Source of the DNA: Chitinophagaceae bacterium
GTDB lineage: Bacteria > Bacteroidota > Bacteroidia > Chitinophagales > Chitinophagaceae
Direction: 5' to 3'
Length of the DNA stretch: 64,000 nucleotides
Assembly (NCBI GenBank): GCA_024508725.1
Contig: JANINS010000004.1
Span: 1,196,163-1,260,162, forward strand
The first letter of the stretch is position 1, and each line of letters opens with the position of its first letter. The notes below the pieces were generated by a model. It saw nothing but the letters and a program-made list of their open reading frames with translations, searched no databases and was not told where the DNA came from. Position numbers and translations under genes: made by a program. This document shows positions 14,843 through 24,723 of the stretch, piece by piece.

Positions 14843-15295
14843 ATGAAACACTTTCTTTCTATAACGATTCTCATCTGTGCTCTTGCAACTTTCACCGGGT
14901 ATCAAACGCATGCCCAGATCGGAACGGCAAAGCAACTCACCGTTGCTGCAGGTGATACGATCATAGCCAGTAGCAGCAAGGACACTGCTACCAAGATCAT
15001 CCAGATCACCGGTGGTTATTCAGCTTACACCGTGCAGTTAGATTATACAAAAACTGCTGGCACTACGAACCTGAAGCTTTACACGTATAAGAGTGCAACC
15101 GGTGTGAATTATAAACTGGTTGATTCCACTGCTGCATTTACCAATTCAACATCGGTACAGACAGTACTATTGGAATCCACATCAACCGGTCCGGTGTATT
15201 ACAAATATGTAGTGCGAGAACCTGATGGGAGTAACAATACACAAACGGTTGTTCTACGATGGTACTACGTGCTTAAACCTTACACCAAAGACTAG
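14843..15295 (+). CDS. Signal-peptide-bearing protein in the head operon, 150 aa
   Basis: A clear signal peptide (basic start, ILICALATFTGY core, cleavage near THAQ-IG) precedes about 125 residues of Thr/Ser-rich beta structure ending in VVLRWYYVLKPYTKD. The fold looks like a small Ig-like or decoration domain. A Sec signal is unexpected for a virion protein placed between capsid and connector genes. It might be a secreted accessory, or a structural gene that uses host-type export. No family recognised. Confidence 0.68.
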   Translation: MKHFLSITILICALATFTGYQTHAQIGTAKQLTVAAGDTIIASSSKDTATKIIQITGGYSAYTVQLDYTKTAGTTNLKLYTYKSATGVNYKLVDSTAAFTNSTSVQTVLLESTSTGPVYYKYVVREPDGSNNTQTVVLRWYYVLKPYTKD

Positions 15296-15300
15296 AAACA

Positions 15301-16368
15301 ATGGCTTACTCTAACGGCTTCGATACTGCTCGTGTGTTGACTGAAATGGTCGGCAGACTGGGATGGAGAGTTCCAACCCGGAATGATTGGAACTATACAA
15401 TTGATGAAGTGAATGCCACGAGCAGATCAGGTCGTTATTTCGACAGCTTTCATGATCTAGTGAATGCATTGAACCTGGTAAAGATTCAGAACGACTACAA
15501 TGCAGACAACTCTGAGTTTAATGCAGTGTTGCTGAATCTGCAGAAAGATGCAATCATGAAATGTCTTACTGGAGTGTTCAACGAACCTGAGTTCATTCAG
15601 AAGGTGCGGCTCTTTGATAGGTATGGCAATACTGAAACACCCATTACCAATGATGGAAAGTTTGTTGGTTATGAGATCAAGCTGGCAAAAGCATTTGATA
15701 AGGCGATCCAGATCAACAATCTTGAGCTGTATTTCGATTCTGCAGTTTCGTTCAACATCTACCTGTTTCGTCCTGGCAGTCATACTCCGGATAAAACAAA
15801 GCAGGTGATCACATTTGCAGGAGAGAAAACTACTGTAGCTCTTACTGACTGGGTATTGAGGTATTCAGAAAGTGATACCTGGTACATCGGGTATTTTCAG
15901 GACGATCTCGATACTGCAAAAGCGATCGGCGAAGATCCATCATTCAACAAAACTGTCTGCTTCAGTGCAAAGCCATTTTACTCTGTTGCAACAGATGATC
16001 AGTTTGATCGAATCAACCTCGCTTATCCTGACACTACTTATGGCCTGAATTTGCAAGTGAGTGTTTTTAAAGACTTCACTCAGCATATTTTAAACCAGTC
16101 GCATTTGTTCGATGAAGTGGTTGGTCTGCAGGTAGCTTTTATGACGTTGGAGAAGATATTGTTCTCTCTCAGAATTAACAGCACTAGCAGGATTCTTCAG
16201 GATGGTGTTTCAGCAATGACTGTGCAGCAGCTTCTCTATGGATCAGTTCCGGTATCTGATGGACCTCCTCCTCAAAAGGGAATGGATAAGAAGATCGAGG
16301 CAGAGCTTACGAAGGTTAAAAAGGCTTTCTATCCAATTCAGAAATCACGAACAGTAAACTTTTCTTGA
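15301..16368 (+). CDS. Phage structural (head-tail connector region) protein, 355 aa
   Basis: Starts 5 nt after the preceding gene and overlaps the next start (TGATG). It has a helical N-terminal third (residues 1-110), a beta-rich centre with a jelly-roll-like stretch (IQINNLELYFDSAVSFNIYL), and a helical C-terminal part ending in a basic tail. Length and position between capsid and tail-tube genes suit a connector or adaptor/decoration role. No named family was recognised. Confidence 0.65.
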   Translation: MAYSNGFDTARVLTEMVGRLGWRVPTRNDWNYTIDEVNATSRSGRYFDSFHDLVNALNLVKIQNDYNADNSEFNAVLLNLQKDAIMKCLTGVFNEPEFIQKVRLFDRYGNTETPITNDGKFVGYEIKLAKAFDKAIQINNLELYFDSAVSFNIYLFRPGSHTPDKTKQVITFAGEKTTVALTDWVLRYSESDTWYIGYFQDDLDTAKAIGEDPSFNKTVCFSAKPFYSVATDDQFDRINLAYPDTTYGLNLQVSVFKDFTQHILNQSHLFDEVVGLQVAFMTLEKILFSLRINSTSRILQDGVSAMTVQQLLYGSVPVSDGPPPQKGMDKKIEAELTKVKKAFYPIQKSRTVNFS

Positions 16369-16937
16369 TGGCAAATTGGACAAAGATAGATCCGGTTGGT
16401 ATGGACTGGCACATTCACAAGTTCCAGACCTATATCTACAACACGCTCGTTTCAGATAAGTACTGGCAAGAGAAGTTCAATTACGACATGTATGGCCGTT
16501 GCTACAGGAACAAGACTAAGGATGGTTACGTGGCAGAGATGTACTTGGATAGTGGCGAATACAAAGAAGTGTACTGGGATGATACCAAACGTGCTATTTC
16601 GTTTTGGGGAATCTCAGGAACGATAGAGCAAAAGCTTGAATGTAAAGTTGATGCTCATCTCATATTCTTTGTTGACCTGGATAAACTGCAGTTGACTATT
16701 CATAGAGCTGACGAAGAGGTAAGACAACAGGTATTGGAAGTTGTTGGACGAGGACTGTACGGCTTCACACTAAAAAGCATTGACCTCTGGACTGAGAATG
16801 TTTTGAGAGACTATCCCGGTACCAGGAAAGATGCCCAGCTGGCCAAGTTCGATACACATCCATTGCATTGTTTCAGACTCAACTTTTCCCTTTCATATAA
16901 AGCAAACCAAAAATTCTCATCACCAAAATTGAAATAA
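16368..16937 (+). CDS. Probable tail-completion/neck protein, 189 aa
   Basis: ATG 16368 overlaps the previous stop (TGATG); a TTG one codon upstream is less likely. The protein is a soluble alpha/beta fold rich in aromatic residues (WHIHKFQTYIYNTL, YDMYGRCYRNK), with a helical end (RQQVLEVVGRGLYGFTL). Its size and place directly before the tail-tube gene match neck or tail-terminator proteins, but no signature motif was found. A single base separates it from the tube gene. Confidence 0.6.
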   Translation: MANWTKIDPVGMDWHIHKFQTYIYNTLVSDKYWQEKFNYDMYGRCYRNKTKDGYVAEMYLDSGEYKEVYWDDTKRAISFWGISGTIEQKLECKVDAHLIFFVDLDKLQLTIHRADEEVRQQVLEVVGRGLYGFTLKSIDLWTENVLRDYPGTRKDAQLAKFDTHPLHCFRLNFSLSYKANQKFSSPKLK

Positions 16938-16938
16938 A

Positions 16939-17883
16939 ATGAGTTTCAGTTTATTAACAACATCTGTTGCGAACACCGGAGGAATTCTCGGGGATGTATC
17001 TCCTGGTATTATAAAGACGTTCGCTATCTGGAATGGATCAAAGGCGATCAGTGCAATCACTGGTGCAGCTTTTCAACCTTTCCTTGAAGCTTCTTCTGTT
17101 AAAGCAAAAGCTGATGGAGACAAGCTTTTCTTGTTCCCTGATATACAGGATATCGCTGACAAGAGCGAAGCCAATAAAGAAGGATCGTTGAACCAGGGCT
17201 TCAAAATTACCTTGATTGAAGGTAAGCCTGCATATGAATACAAAGTATTCGCAGGAGCTACTCAGACGCCTTTTCTCCGTAAGTTCAATAACCAATCTGT
17301 TCGTTTGCTCACCTTCGATAAGAACAACCGTGTTTGGGGTGTAAAAAGCGGAAATAGCTTTATCGGACGCCAAGCAAAGATATTCGTACAAGGTCTTAAA
17401 GATCCAACGGGCCAGAACGTAGAAGAGGGCGTTGTTACTATCGCTGTATCTTATCTGGACCCCACCGAGCTGAATGATAACGCAGCTTATGGTGAAGTGG
17501 AATCTTATTCCAACATCAAAAGCTTGCTGGATGTTCAGCTTTCTGAAGGCACTGCTCATGCATCAAACGTTTTCAAAATCCAAGGATTGATCCCTACTGC
17601 TGAGGTAGGAGAAGCTTTGAATTTGGGAGACTATTTCGGAGCTGAGCTGGCTGATGATGCAATGTGGGTAGTTACTACCGGTACCAATTACGGAACCGTT
17701 GTAACAATTACTTCCGTTGCATATGACTCAGCTAACAAATGGTGGACTGTAACCTTGGACAGTACCGAGTTCACAGCATTAGCAAATGGAGCTAAAATCA
17801 AATTCGCTCTCGCTGCTCCTCCGGTATTGGATGCTGCAGGTGTAGTTGAAGTTGAAGGTATACCTGTGATTGCTACTAAGTAA
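16939..17883 (+). CDS. Probable major tail tube protein, 314 aa
   Basis: Beta-rich throughout, with alternating hydrophobic strands (VVTIAVSYLDP, AMWVVTTGTNYGTVV, VVTITSVAYDSANKWW), few cysteines and Ala/Gly/Thr-rich composition, as in tube proteins that stack into hexameric rings. An extra C-terminal domain of about 100 residues (after residue 215) may be an Ig-like or sensor-type surface domain. Location before the tape-measure gene fits. The assignment is by composition and order, not by motif. Confidence 0.68.
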   Translation: MSFSLLTTSVANTGGILGDVSPGIIKTFAIWNGSKAISAITGAAFQPFLEASSVKAKADGDKLFLFPDIQDIADKSEANKEGSLNQGFKITLIEGKPAYEYKVFAGATQTPFLRKFNNQSVRLLTFDKNNRVWGVKSGNSFIGRQAKIFVQGLKDPTGQNVEEGVVTIAVSYLDPTELNDNAAYGEVESYSNIKSLLDVQLSEGTAHASNVFKIQGLIPTAEVGEALNLGDYFGAELADDAMWVVTTGTNYGTVVTITSVAYDSANKWWTVTLDSTEFTALANGAKIKFALAAPPVLDAAGVVEVEGIPVIATK

Positions 17884-17942
17884 TTACGGTGTTCGCTAGT
17901 GTCCGGATCGAAACAATTTTTTATCATCTCAAAGCTCTTTTT

Positions 17943-18128
17943 ATGAAGTTTGAAGGAATCGGATTCAATGAAAAGTGGATCCAAAAGTTTAAGAACGAAT
18001 CAGATTTTTTGAAGGAGATGAATTCTGAAGGTCAGAAGCACATCTTCGAAGGAGATACTGATCGAACAAAAAAGCTGAAAGAACTCTATGCCTTAGCTAC
18101 TAAGCCGGCAAAAGAAGAAGCCCAGTAG
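17943..18128 (+). CDS. Small phage protein, 61 aa
   Basis: ATG 17943 (KFEGIGFNEKWIQKFKNES) is preferred to a GTG 54 nt upstream because the extra residues look non-coding. The protein is soluble, charged and helical, with an Ala/Lys/Glu-rich end. Its place after the tube gene is where tail-assembly chaperones often lie, but no frameshift site into a second frame is seen. A long hairpin follows 13 nt downstream. Confidence 0.6.
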   Translation: MKFEGIGFNEKWIQKFKNESDFLKEMNSEGQKHIFEGDTDRTKKLKELYALATKPAKEEAQ

Positions 18129-18141
18129 AAGAAAAACCAAT

Positions 18142-18171
18142 AAGGGAAATGTGAGAGATCACGTTTCCCTT
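18142..18171 (+). terminator. Strong hairpin just before the next gene, terminator-like
   Basis: AAGGGAAA-t-GTG and CAC-g-TTTCCCTT form a 12 bp stem (one T-G pair) around a 6 nt loop, then TCCCCTTT. The T tract is broken by C residues and the next ATG is 9 nt away. It could be an attenuating terminator or a leader hairpin that lowers expression of downstream tail genes. Confidence 0.5.
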
Positions 18172-18179
18172 TCCCCTTT

Positions 18180-18632
18180 ATGCAGACCATCTTAGGACTA
18201 TACAGAAAAGTGAGTGCGTTGGATACGGAAGCTGTTATTGAATCAGCTATCGTACAAACCAAAGAAGTGATCGCTGATCTGAATGCTGAGCAAATGAATA
18301 AAGGGCTTCGGGCTGATGGCTCAGAGATTACCCCCAGCTACTCGCCTTTGACCATTGCTATCAAAGAAGAAAAAGGACAGCCAACCGACCGAGTAACATT
18401 GAAAGATACCGGTGACTACTACAAAGCCATTAGAGTTGAGGTAAGCAGTGGCGGTGAAACCAAAGTCATCAACAATGATCCAAAAGCTGAAAAGCTAAAC
18501 AAGAAGTACTCGAAGGCAAAAGGCAATATCCTTGGATTAAGTGATCCGTATAGACGTGAGTACCTGAATGATCATCTGCGGCCAACGTTCTCAAAGAATA
18601 TCGAGGAAGCGATCGGGCTGAAACTGAAGTAA
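18180..18632 (+). CDS. Phage minor structural/neck-type protein, 150 aa
   Basis: Begins right after a long hairpin. The motif region AEQMNKGLRADGSEITPSYS, followed by VTLKDTGDYYKAIRVEV, resembles small head-tail joining or virion-morphogenesis (gp10-like) proteins, which contain a Q/M..G...DG and a LxxTGxLxxSI-type pattern. The rest is alpha/beta with a basic end. The family call is tentative; position in the tail gene block supports a virion-assembly role. Confidence 0.55.
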   Translation: MQTILGLYRKVSALDTEAVIESAIVQTKEVIADLNAEQMNKGLRADGSEITPSYSPLTIAIKEEKGQPTDRVTLKDTGDYYKAIRVEVSSGGETKVINNDPKAEKLNKKYSKAKGNILGLSDPYRREYLNDHLRPTFSKNIEEAIGLKLK

Positions 18633-18662
18633 TGATTTACATCACAGGTATTTCACAAGTGT

Positions 18663-19367
18663 ATGCGATACAACATTTCCAATTTATGGCCATTCAGTGC
18701 ATCCACCCCTATCATTAGTGACGGGAGTGAGCAATCCTTAACCAGAGTTAAACGTCATTCCTCCTGGTACCAAAGCATACATGATCTTCCTTTAAGGATC
18801 TTCATTAATTGTCTAGTTGAAGACAACCTCAGCTTACTGATCATCACCGGCACACCTACACCAGATCAACTTGAGGATGCATGGGAAAAGATATCAGATG
18901 AGTACACCACTGCTCTTGGTGACAATGAATTCAAATTATGCCTGATACTGCAAAAAGAAGTAGCTCAGCTTACCACTTCCTTCAAACTGGTGCACTATGC
19001 TGTTGGTATTCTGCAGATGGTTTACTATAAAGAGTTAGCAGAGGAATTAAACAAGCTTCTGGGAACAGCTTACCACTTTGATGTAAAGAACCCAAAGGCA
19101 TATAAGCGTGAATTACAGTTGTGCCTCTCCAAGGCAAAACAGTATAAGATGAAGCTTGACATCAAGAGTAAAAACCTTGAAGTCATTGAATCAAAGCAGA
19201 AAGGGAAATCTCAAAAACCTACTAAGGCCTATTTCCAATCGATACTTATCAGCTTAAGTGATCATGCTAAATATGCCATCCCCGACACGATCACTGTGTA
19301 CGAATACTGCGAAAGGATCAGGAGACTCAACCAGTATGTTGAACAAACTAAAAAGAAAGTGAGGTAA
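18663..19367 (+). CDS. Phage protein upstream of the tape measure, 234 aa
   Basis: Mostly helical, with long amphipathic stretches (FKLCLILQKEVAQLTTSF, KAYKRELQLCLSKAKQYKM) and a basic C-terminal end. No signal peptide or membrane span. Its location just before the tape-measure gene (2 nt gap) is that of a tail-assembly chaperone. No slippery frameshift sequence was identified, and the helical pattern alone does not prove it. Family unknown. Confidence 0.6.
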   Translation: MRYNISNLWPFSASTPIISDGSEQSLTRVKRHSSWYQSIHDLPLRIFINCLVEDNLSLLIITGTPTPDQLEDAWEKISDEYTTALGDNEFKLCLILQKEVAQLTTSFKLVHYAVGILQMVYYKELAEELNKLLGTAYHFDVKNPKAYKRELQLCLSKAKQYKMKLDIKSKNLEVIESKQKGKSQKPTKAYFQSILISLSDHAKYAIPDTITVYEYCERIRRLNQYVEQTKKKVR

Positions 19368-19369
19368 TA

Positions 19370-22300
19370 ATGGCTGAAGAAAGAATTGACTCGTTCATTG
19401 ATAAGGAGAAGATCAAATCCGAAGCTGACTTCTTCCTCGATAACCTGGAAGCGATACTTACACAATTCAGAAAGATCAACGCCATCAAGCTAAAACTGGA
19501 TGGCGATAAGTCTTTTAAGGACGTGGCCGATTCCGTTGCCCGGTTGAAGAAAGAAGAGGACGAGTTACTGAAGATTCAAGGTCAAATTGAATCTACTTAC
19601 AAGAAGCGTATTGCTCTGGAAAGTGAACAGGCTAAGATCCTTGCAGAAGAGAAAGAGCTCATGCGTCAACGTAATGCTGAGTTGAAGAACCAGGTGCGTG
19701 AACAGAATGCAGCTGAAGGATCATTGGAGAAGCTTCGTGCTACTCTTATTCGTTTGAATAAGGAATATGATAACCTTTCAAAAACTGAAAGGGAATCAGG
19801 GAAAGGAACCAATCTAAAAACACAGATCCAACAGATCGATGCAGAACTCAAGAAATTGGAAGGTGATACCGGAAGATTCCAACGTAATGTCGGAAACTAT
19901 GCAAATGCCTTCGGTAATGCATTTGATGTACTGAAACAGGAACTTAACCAGGTCCGTCAGGATCTTGCATCTGGTAATTTGGGTGGACAAGCGATCGCTG
20001 ATCTTCAGAAACGAGAAGAGTTGCTCCTGCAGGTGACAGGAAACTTAAGCAAGGAATTCACCACAATGAAACAGCAGAGCAGGGCTTATCAAGAAGCCAC
20101 TACTCAGCTGGGTTTAGCACTGGGTGAAAACAATCAATTATTTCAGGAGTTCAAAGGACAAGTTGGTGAAGGAGTAGATGCGTTGAACGATATCCGTGAC
20201 AGTATCAAACTTGCCGCATCTGATACCAATCAGCTGGATAAGTTGATCAGTGCGACGTCTGGTATCGTAGGAGGCTTTTCTGTTGCACAAGGTGCCGCTG
20301 CATTGCTAGGTGACGAGAACGAAGATCTTGAAAAGACATTCGTAAAGCTGCAGGCTGCAATGACAATTTTGAACGGTTTGCAGGCAGTTCAAAACGAGTT
20401 GAAAAATAAAGATGCTATTCTTCGTAAGGCTTATCTATTCCTTACAACTGCTGAATACCGCAATCAAATTCTATCGATCGGTGTTCAAAAAGTATCCATC
20501 CTGCAAACCAATCTGCAGGGAGCCGCTGAGAGTAAGAATATCGTTATCAGGTATGCAGCCATTGCCGCACAAAAGGCATTGAACCTGGTAATGTCCCTCA
20601 CTCCTACCGGTGCGTTAGTAGCAGGATTAGGTCTTATTCTGGTTGCTCTCTCTTCCTTCAAAGCTGATACCGATGACGCTAAAGAATCACTGGCTCGTTT
20701 CAATCGTGAAATGGAAGAGCAGAATAAGTTGAATGAGGGATTTATTGATGCAATAGGAACAGCTGGAAGAAAACGAATCGCACAGCTGGAGGCAGAGGGT
20801 GCAACGCAAACTAAGATAAGAGCTGCAACCAGGGAAGCTATGGCAGAACAGCTACAACAGGCTAAAGCTGTTGAGGATGCTCAACGAGGTAAAGCTGATG
20901 TTGCATATCAGATACTATCCGATGTCGCCAATAAAAGAAGAGACATTGATGAGGAGGAAATCGAATCTGCAAAGAAAGTCGTTGACGAATTCGAAAAGAC
21001 GCAGAAGAAGCGTATGGGTATCGAAGATGAATTATACATCACCAAGCAGAATCAGATCCGTGATATCAACAAAGAGATAAAGGATCAGGATGACAAAAGG
21101 CTTGAGGAAGAGAAGAAGGCTAGTGAGAAACGTAAAAAACAGCAGGAAGAAGAAACGAAGAAACGGAGAGAAAGAGAAAAGCGTGATGCCAAAGCAGGAT
21201 TCGATATCATCAAGTCAAACCTCGAAGAAGAGGCTAATCTGTATAAGTCAATCAGCGATAATGATGAGGTAAAAATGTCTCAACGCATTGCAGCACTCGG
21301 AAGGTTTTATCAACTGCAGCAGCAAGCCGTTATTGCACAAAGAGATTTTGATCTAAAGAATACTGACCTGACCGAAAATGAAAGGGAGCTGATAAAGGTA
21401 CAGGCAGCTCAACGACTTCTACAATTGGAGTCTGAAGTGCAGAAACAGATCACTGCAATTAAGAAAGAAGAACTTAAGAAACAGGAAGAAGCTGAGGTAG
21501 AAGCAGAGGCTAAGCGAGTTGAGCGGATCGGGAAATCTCTGGAAAGTAGAACCAACAGGAATCAGAATCTGCTTAACCAGGAACTGCGTAAAGCTGCAAA
21601 CGCATACCTGCAGGGAGTGATCACTTACGAAGAGTATGAGAAGCAGAAAGCCGACATCACTGAGAAATACACAAGGAAGAACATCGAAGCTCAAATAAAA
21701 GCTGCGGAAGAACTTCTAAAGAGTGATGCAATCACGGCAGAACAGCGTACTCAATACGAAGCTCAAATATCTGAGCTGAAGGCACAGTTATCTCAACTTG
21801 ATGTAGACAACACGAAAAAGGCGAACGACGACAAAACCGAGTCTGATAAGAAGAGAGTTGAGAAGCTGATCGAGTTACTGGACAATGTGAAAGCTGTTTC
21901 AGATGCAATTACAGGAGCGATTGAATCGGTGGTGACAGCAGGGATCGAAAGACAGAAGAATGCTCTTCAGGAGCAGATGGATGGCATCGATAAAAGAAAG
22001 GCTGCAGAGATCGATTCTATAAATGCCCAGGCTTTGACTGCAGAACAAAAAGCTGCAAGGATCACTATAGCAGAAAAGAAAGCTGCATCAGAGAAAGAAG
22101 CAATCGAACGTAAGCAGAAAGAACTTGATAGGAAGAAAGCTCAAACGGAACGGGTTTTCCAGGTCTTTTCTGTTATCGGTAACACTGCTATGGCCATCAC
22201 TAAGGCATTGGCACAAGGTAACCCGGCACAGGCCGTTGTTGCTGGTATTATTGGAGCTGCTCAACTTGCTCAGATACTTGCTACACCAATCCCCAAATAC

Positions 22301-22690
22301 AAGCATGGCCGTGAGGATGGACCAGCTACTCTTGCGATCGTGGGTGATGGTGGTAAGAGAGAAGTCGTATCGATACCCGGCGTCGGAGACTTCTTAACTC
22401 CGGACACAGATACATTGACTTACCTGCCTGCACATGCAAAGGTTTATCCGGACGTGGAGAAGTATCGTGAAGCTGCTTTCAATGCATCATTCAAATCACC
22501 CGATATGCCGAGCCTTGTCGACCATCAGCGATATATGGATGATCGATTAGTAAAGGAAATGAGAGCGACAAGAGATGCAATCAAATCTCTTCCTATAAAT
22601 CACTTCCACCTGGATGAAGAAGGTTACCGTAAGGCTATCCAGAATGGAGAACACTTCACTGAATACATCAACGAAATGGTTAGAGGATGA
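19370..22690 (+). CDS. Tail tape-measure protein, 1106 aa
   Basis: The longest prophage gene. Long coiled-coil stretches (about residues 40-160, 560-640 and 700-860) are interrupted by hydrophobic segments near 395-425 (SLTPTGALVAGLGLILVALS) and near 955-985 (AQAVVAGIIGAAQLAQILA). That mix is typical of tape-measure proteins that fix tail length and are ejected into the cell envelope. The last 120 residues, with GDGGKREVVSIPG, form a small globular end domain. Start and stop overlap or abut neighbours. Tail length would be roughly proportional to its helical length. Confidence 0.88.
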   Translation: MAEERIDSFIDKEKIKSEADFFLDNLEAILTQFRKINAIKLKLDGDKSFKDVADSVARLKKEEDELLKIQGQIESTYKKRIALESEQAKILAEEKELMRQRNAELKNQVREQNAAEGSLEKLRATLIRLNKEYDNLSKTERESGKGTNLKTQIQQIDAELKKLEGDTGRFQRNVGNYANAFGNAFDVLKQELNQVRQDLASGNLGGQAIADLQKREELLLQVTGNLSKEFTTMKQQSRAYQEATTQLGLALGENNQLFQEFKGQVGEGVDALNDIRDSIKLAASDTNQLDKLISATSGIVGGFSVAQGAAALLGDENEDLEKTFVKLQAAMTILNGLQAVQNELKNKDAILRKAYLFLTTAEYRNQILSIGVQKVSILQTNLQGAAESKNIVIRYAAIAAQKALNLVMSLTPTGALVAGLGLILVALSSFKADTDDAKESLARFNREMEEQNKLNEGFIDAIGTAGRKRIAQLEAEGATQTKIRAATREAMAEQLQQAKAVEDAQRGKADVAYQILSDVANKRRDIDEEEIESAKKVVDEFEKTQKKRMGIEDELYITKQNQIRDINKEIKDQDDKRLEEEKKASEKRKKQQEEETKKRREREKRDAKAGFDIIKSNLEEEANLYKSISDNDEVKMSQRIAALGRFYQLQQQAVIAQRDFDLKNTDLTENERELIKVQAAQRLLQLESEVQKQITAIKKEELKKQEEAEVEAEAKRVERIGKSLESRTNRNQNLLNQELRKAANAYLQGVITYEEYEKQKADITEKYTRKNIEAQIKAAEELLKSDAITAEQRTQYEAQISELKAQLSQLDVDNTKKANDDKTESDKKRVEKLIELLDNVKAVSDAITGAIESVVTAGIERQKNALQEQMDGIDKRKAAEIDSINAQALTAEQKAARITIAEKKAASEKEAIERKQKELDRKKAQTERVFQVFSVIGNTAMAITKALAQGNPAQAVVAGIIGAAQLAQILATPIPKYKHGREDGPATLAIVGDGGKREVVSIPGVGDFLTPDTDTLTYLPAHAKVYPDVEKYREAAFNASFKSPDMPSLVDHQRYMDDRLVKEMRATRDAIKSLPINHFHLDEEGYRKAIQNGEHFTEYINEMVRG

Positions 22691-24723
22691 CAAAAAAAAG
22701 ATATCTGTACTTTCTTACTGACTCCACCGGCATGAGTTATTACGTTGAAAATGGTGTGGTTAAAAGGTCTGGGGCTCTCAGACCTTTGGAGTATAATCCT
22801 GATGGCTGGAATAAAAAGGTGGTGAACTATGTTAGGAATGCTACTTACCAAGGTATTTTCCGTTCCTTCTCTGTACCACTTCGGTTCGTCAAAGATGGTG
22901 CACACATTCTCCGGCAACGGTTATATACCCAAGGTATGGAAGATGTTGTTTTCCTGATCATACTGCAGCTCGATCCTGTTACTGGAAAACATAAGTCCTA
23001 CTTCAAAGGAGAGATTGACTTCAGCAAGAAATCAAACAAAAGGAACTACTTCCAGGTAAACATTATCGAAGCTGGGTTAATGAAAGGATTAAAGGCTTAC
23101 GAAGGTGTTACATATGAGAAACTTCTCGATGGACCGGATGTGGTCGATGTGAAGATGGATGGCTTGAAACTTAAAAAGACAGTAAACTTTCAAGGGTATG
23201 ATTCGGAAATAGATGAAGACTTCCACACGGCACCACTTGTAGTGATCAATGAGGAAGGAACTTCTTTTGGCGTGTTATCCGGTGATTCGCCTGTGCAGGG
23301 CACAAGTGGTTACAGCCCGTCTACGAATGATGATCGTTGGATCTTCAAGTGTGTTGGCGAATCGGTTACAATAAAGTTCGAAGGCAATTATGACTTCAGG
23401 ATTGGTTTCAGGCTTGGTGGCATTAGTCAAAATATGCGGGTATTTTTTGTAGTTAGCTCTGGAGCAGAATATACCATATTTAATTCACCAGTTGCAGAAT
23501 CAACTGACTACACTGTCGATCTCAATCTTTCAATTCCACTTGTTGATGGTGAAAGGCTTTTTATTCACGGTGAGCGGACTGGCAGTACCAATGTGAAGAT
23601 GCTCTATAAGGAATCTACACAGATCAAAGCCTCATTTTATACCCGCTACAAAACAACTTATATCAAGGCCATCAAGGCTTCTGCATTAGGAAAGTCACTC
23701 ATTCAGAGCATGTGTGGAAGTGACTACAACTTTACCTCTACCTCACTAGATAACAGCAAGATTTACCTGACTTGCGGGGATGCTATACGTGGTCTTGCTG
23801 GAGCGAAGATCAAAACAACATGGAAAGATTTCTATGCATCCTTCAGCAGAAATCTTATGCTTGGATTGTCTCAATCCGGCAATACTGCAGAGATGAAGTC
23901 TCGGCTTGATCTTTATCAATCATCCATTATTGCGGACCTGGGTGAGGTGGATGATTGCGAATTTGTGTTTGCTGAAGATCTGCTGGCTAACAAGATCAAG
24001 ATCGGTTATCCTGCCCAGGATTATGATGATGTGAATGGACGTGATGAGTTTAATAATACTCATGAGTACAAAGCTCCTATTACCCGGATCAATAAAGAGC
24101 TTGATCTCACTGCTCCATATAGAGCGGACATGTATGGTATCGAGTTTCTAAGGATCAACCTGGATGGTAAAACAACTACAGATAACAGTAGTGACAATAC
24201 TGTGTTTATGATCATGGTAGAGCCAGACACTGACGCAAATGATGGCACATATAGATTGTATAGGAAAGCTTACACAAGTGTTTCCGGATTAATCGATGCA
24301 GTTTCTGCTTTTAACATTGAGCTGTCTGTTAAACGATGTCTACTTATATGGGGCAGCTGGATCAGGAGCATCATGTGGCCAATGGATGGAGATCTGCTCA
24401 AGTTTCAAACAACTGAAAAGAACCCTAACCTTTCCACCACTGAAGGAACAACCGTAATAAAAGAAAGTGCAGATGTGCAGATTGGAAATCTATCTGCTCC
24501 CTTTATGATACCGATCCGGGCTAAGTTCAAACCAAACTTGAAGGTGAATCTTTTAACGCTGATGGATGGTAACAGTTACGGAAGATATCAATTCACGTAT
24601 CGCGGTAAGATCTACAAAGGATGGGCGGACGAATGCTCACAACGACCAGCAGATAAAGAATCGCAGGAATGGTCTCTCCTGCTCTCATCAGATAATGACT
24701 TAAACAATTTGATCTATGGCTAA
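22687..24723 (+). CDS. Distal tail/baseplate protein, 678 aa
   Basis: The ATGA overlap with the tape-measure gene is typical for a distal tail or tail-hub gene. The N-terminal 150 residues (YYVENGVVKRSGALRPLEYN, then a beta-rich domain) may attach to the tail tip. The centre (about 190-320) is a jelly-roll-like beta domain, and the C-terminal part ends YRGKIYKGWADECSQRP. No enzymatic motif was seen. The call is by position and size; a central fibre or hub role is also possible. Confidence 0.68.
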   Translation: MTKKRYLYFLTDSTGMSYYVENGVVKRSGALRPLEYNPDGWNKKVVNYVRNATYQGIFRSFSVPLRFVKDGAHILRQRLYTQGMEDVVFLIILQLDPVTGKHKSYFKGEIDFSKKSNKRNYFQVNIIEAGLMKGLKAYEGVTYEKLLDGPDVVDVKMDGLKLKKTVNFQGYDSEIDEDFHTAPLVVINEEGTSFGVLSGDSPVQGTSGYSPSTNDDRWIFKCVGESVTIKFEGNYDFRIGFRLGGISQNMRVFFVVSSGAEYTIFNSPVAESTDYTVDLNLSIPLVDGERLFIHGERTGSTNVKMLYKESTQIKASFYTRYKTTYIKAIKASALGKSLIQSMCGSDYNFTSTSLDNSKIYLTCGDAIRGLAGAKIKTTWKDFYASFSRNLMLGLSQSGNTAEMKSRLDLYQSSIIADLGEVDDCEFVFAEDLLANKIKIGYPAQDYDDVNGRDEFNNTHEYKAPITRINKELDLTAPYRADMYGIEFLRINLDGKTTTDNSSDNTVFMIMVEPDTDANDGTYRLYRKAYTSVSGLIDAVSAFNIELSVKRCLLIWGSWIRSIMWPMDGDLLKFQTTEKNPNLSTTEGTTVIKESADVQIGNLSAPFMIPIRAKFKPNLKVNLLTLMDGNSYGRYQFTYRGKIYKGWADECSQRPADKESQEWSLLLSSDNDLNNLIYG

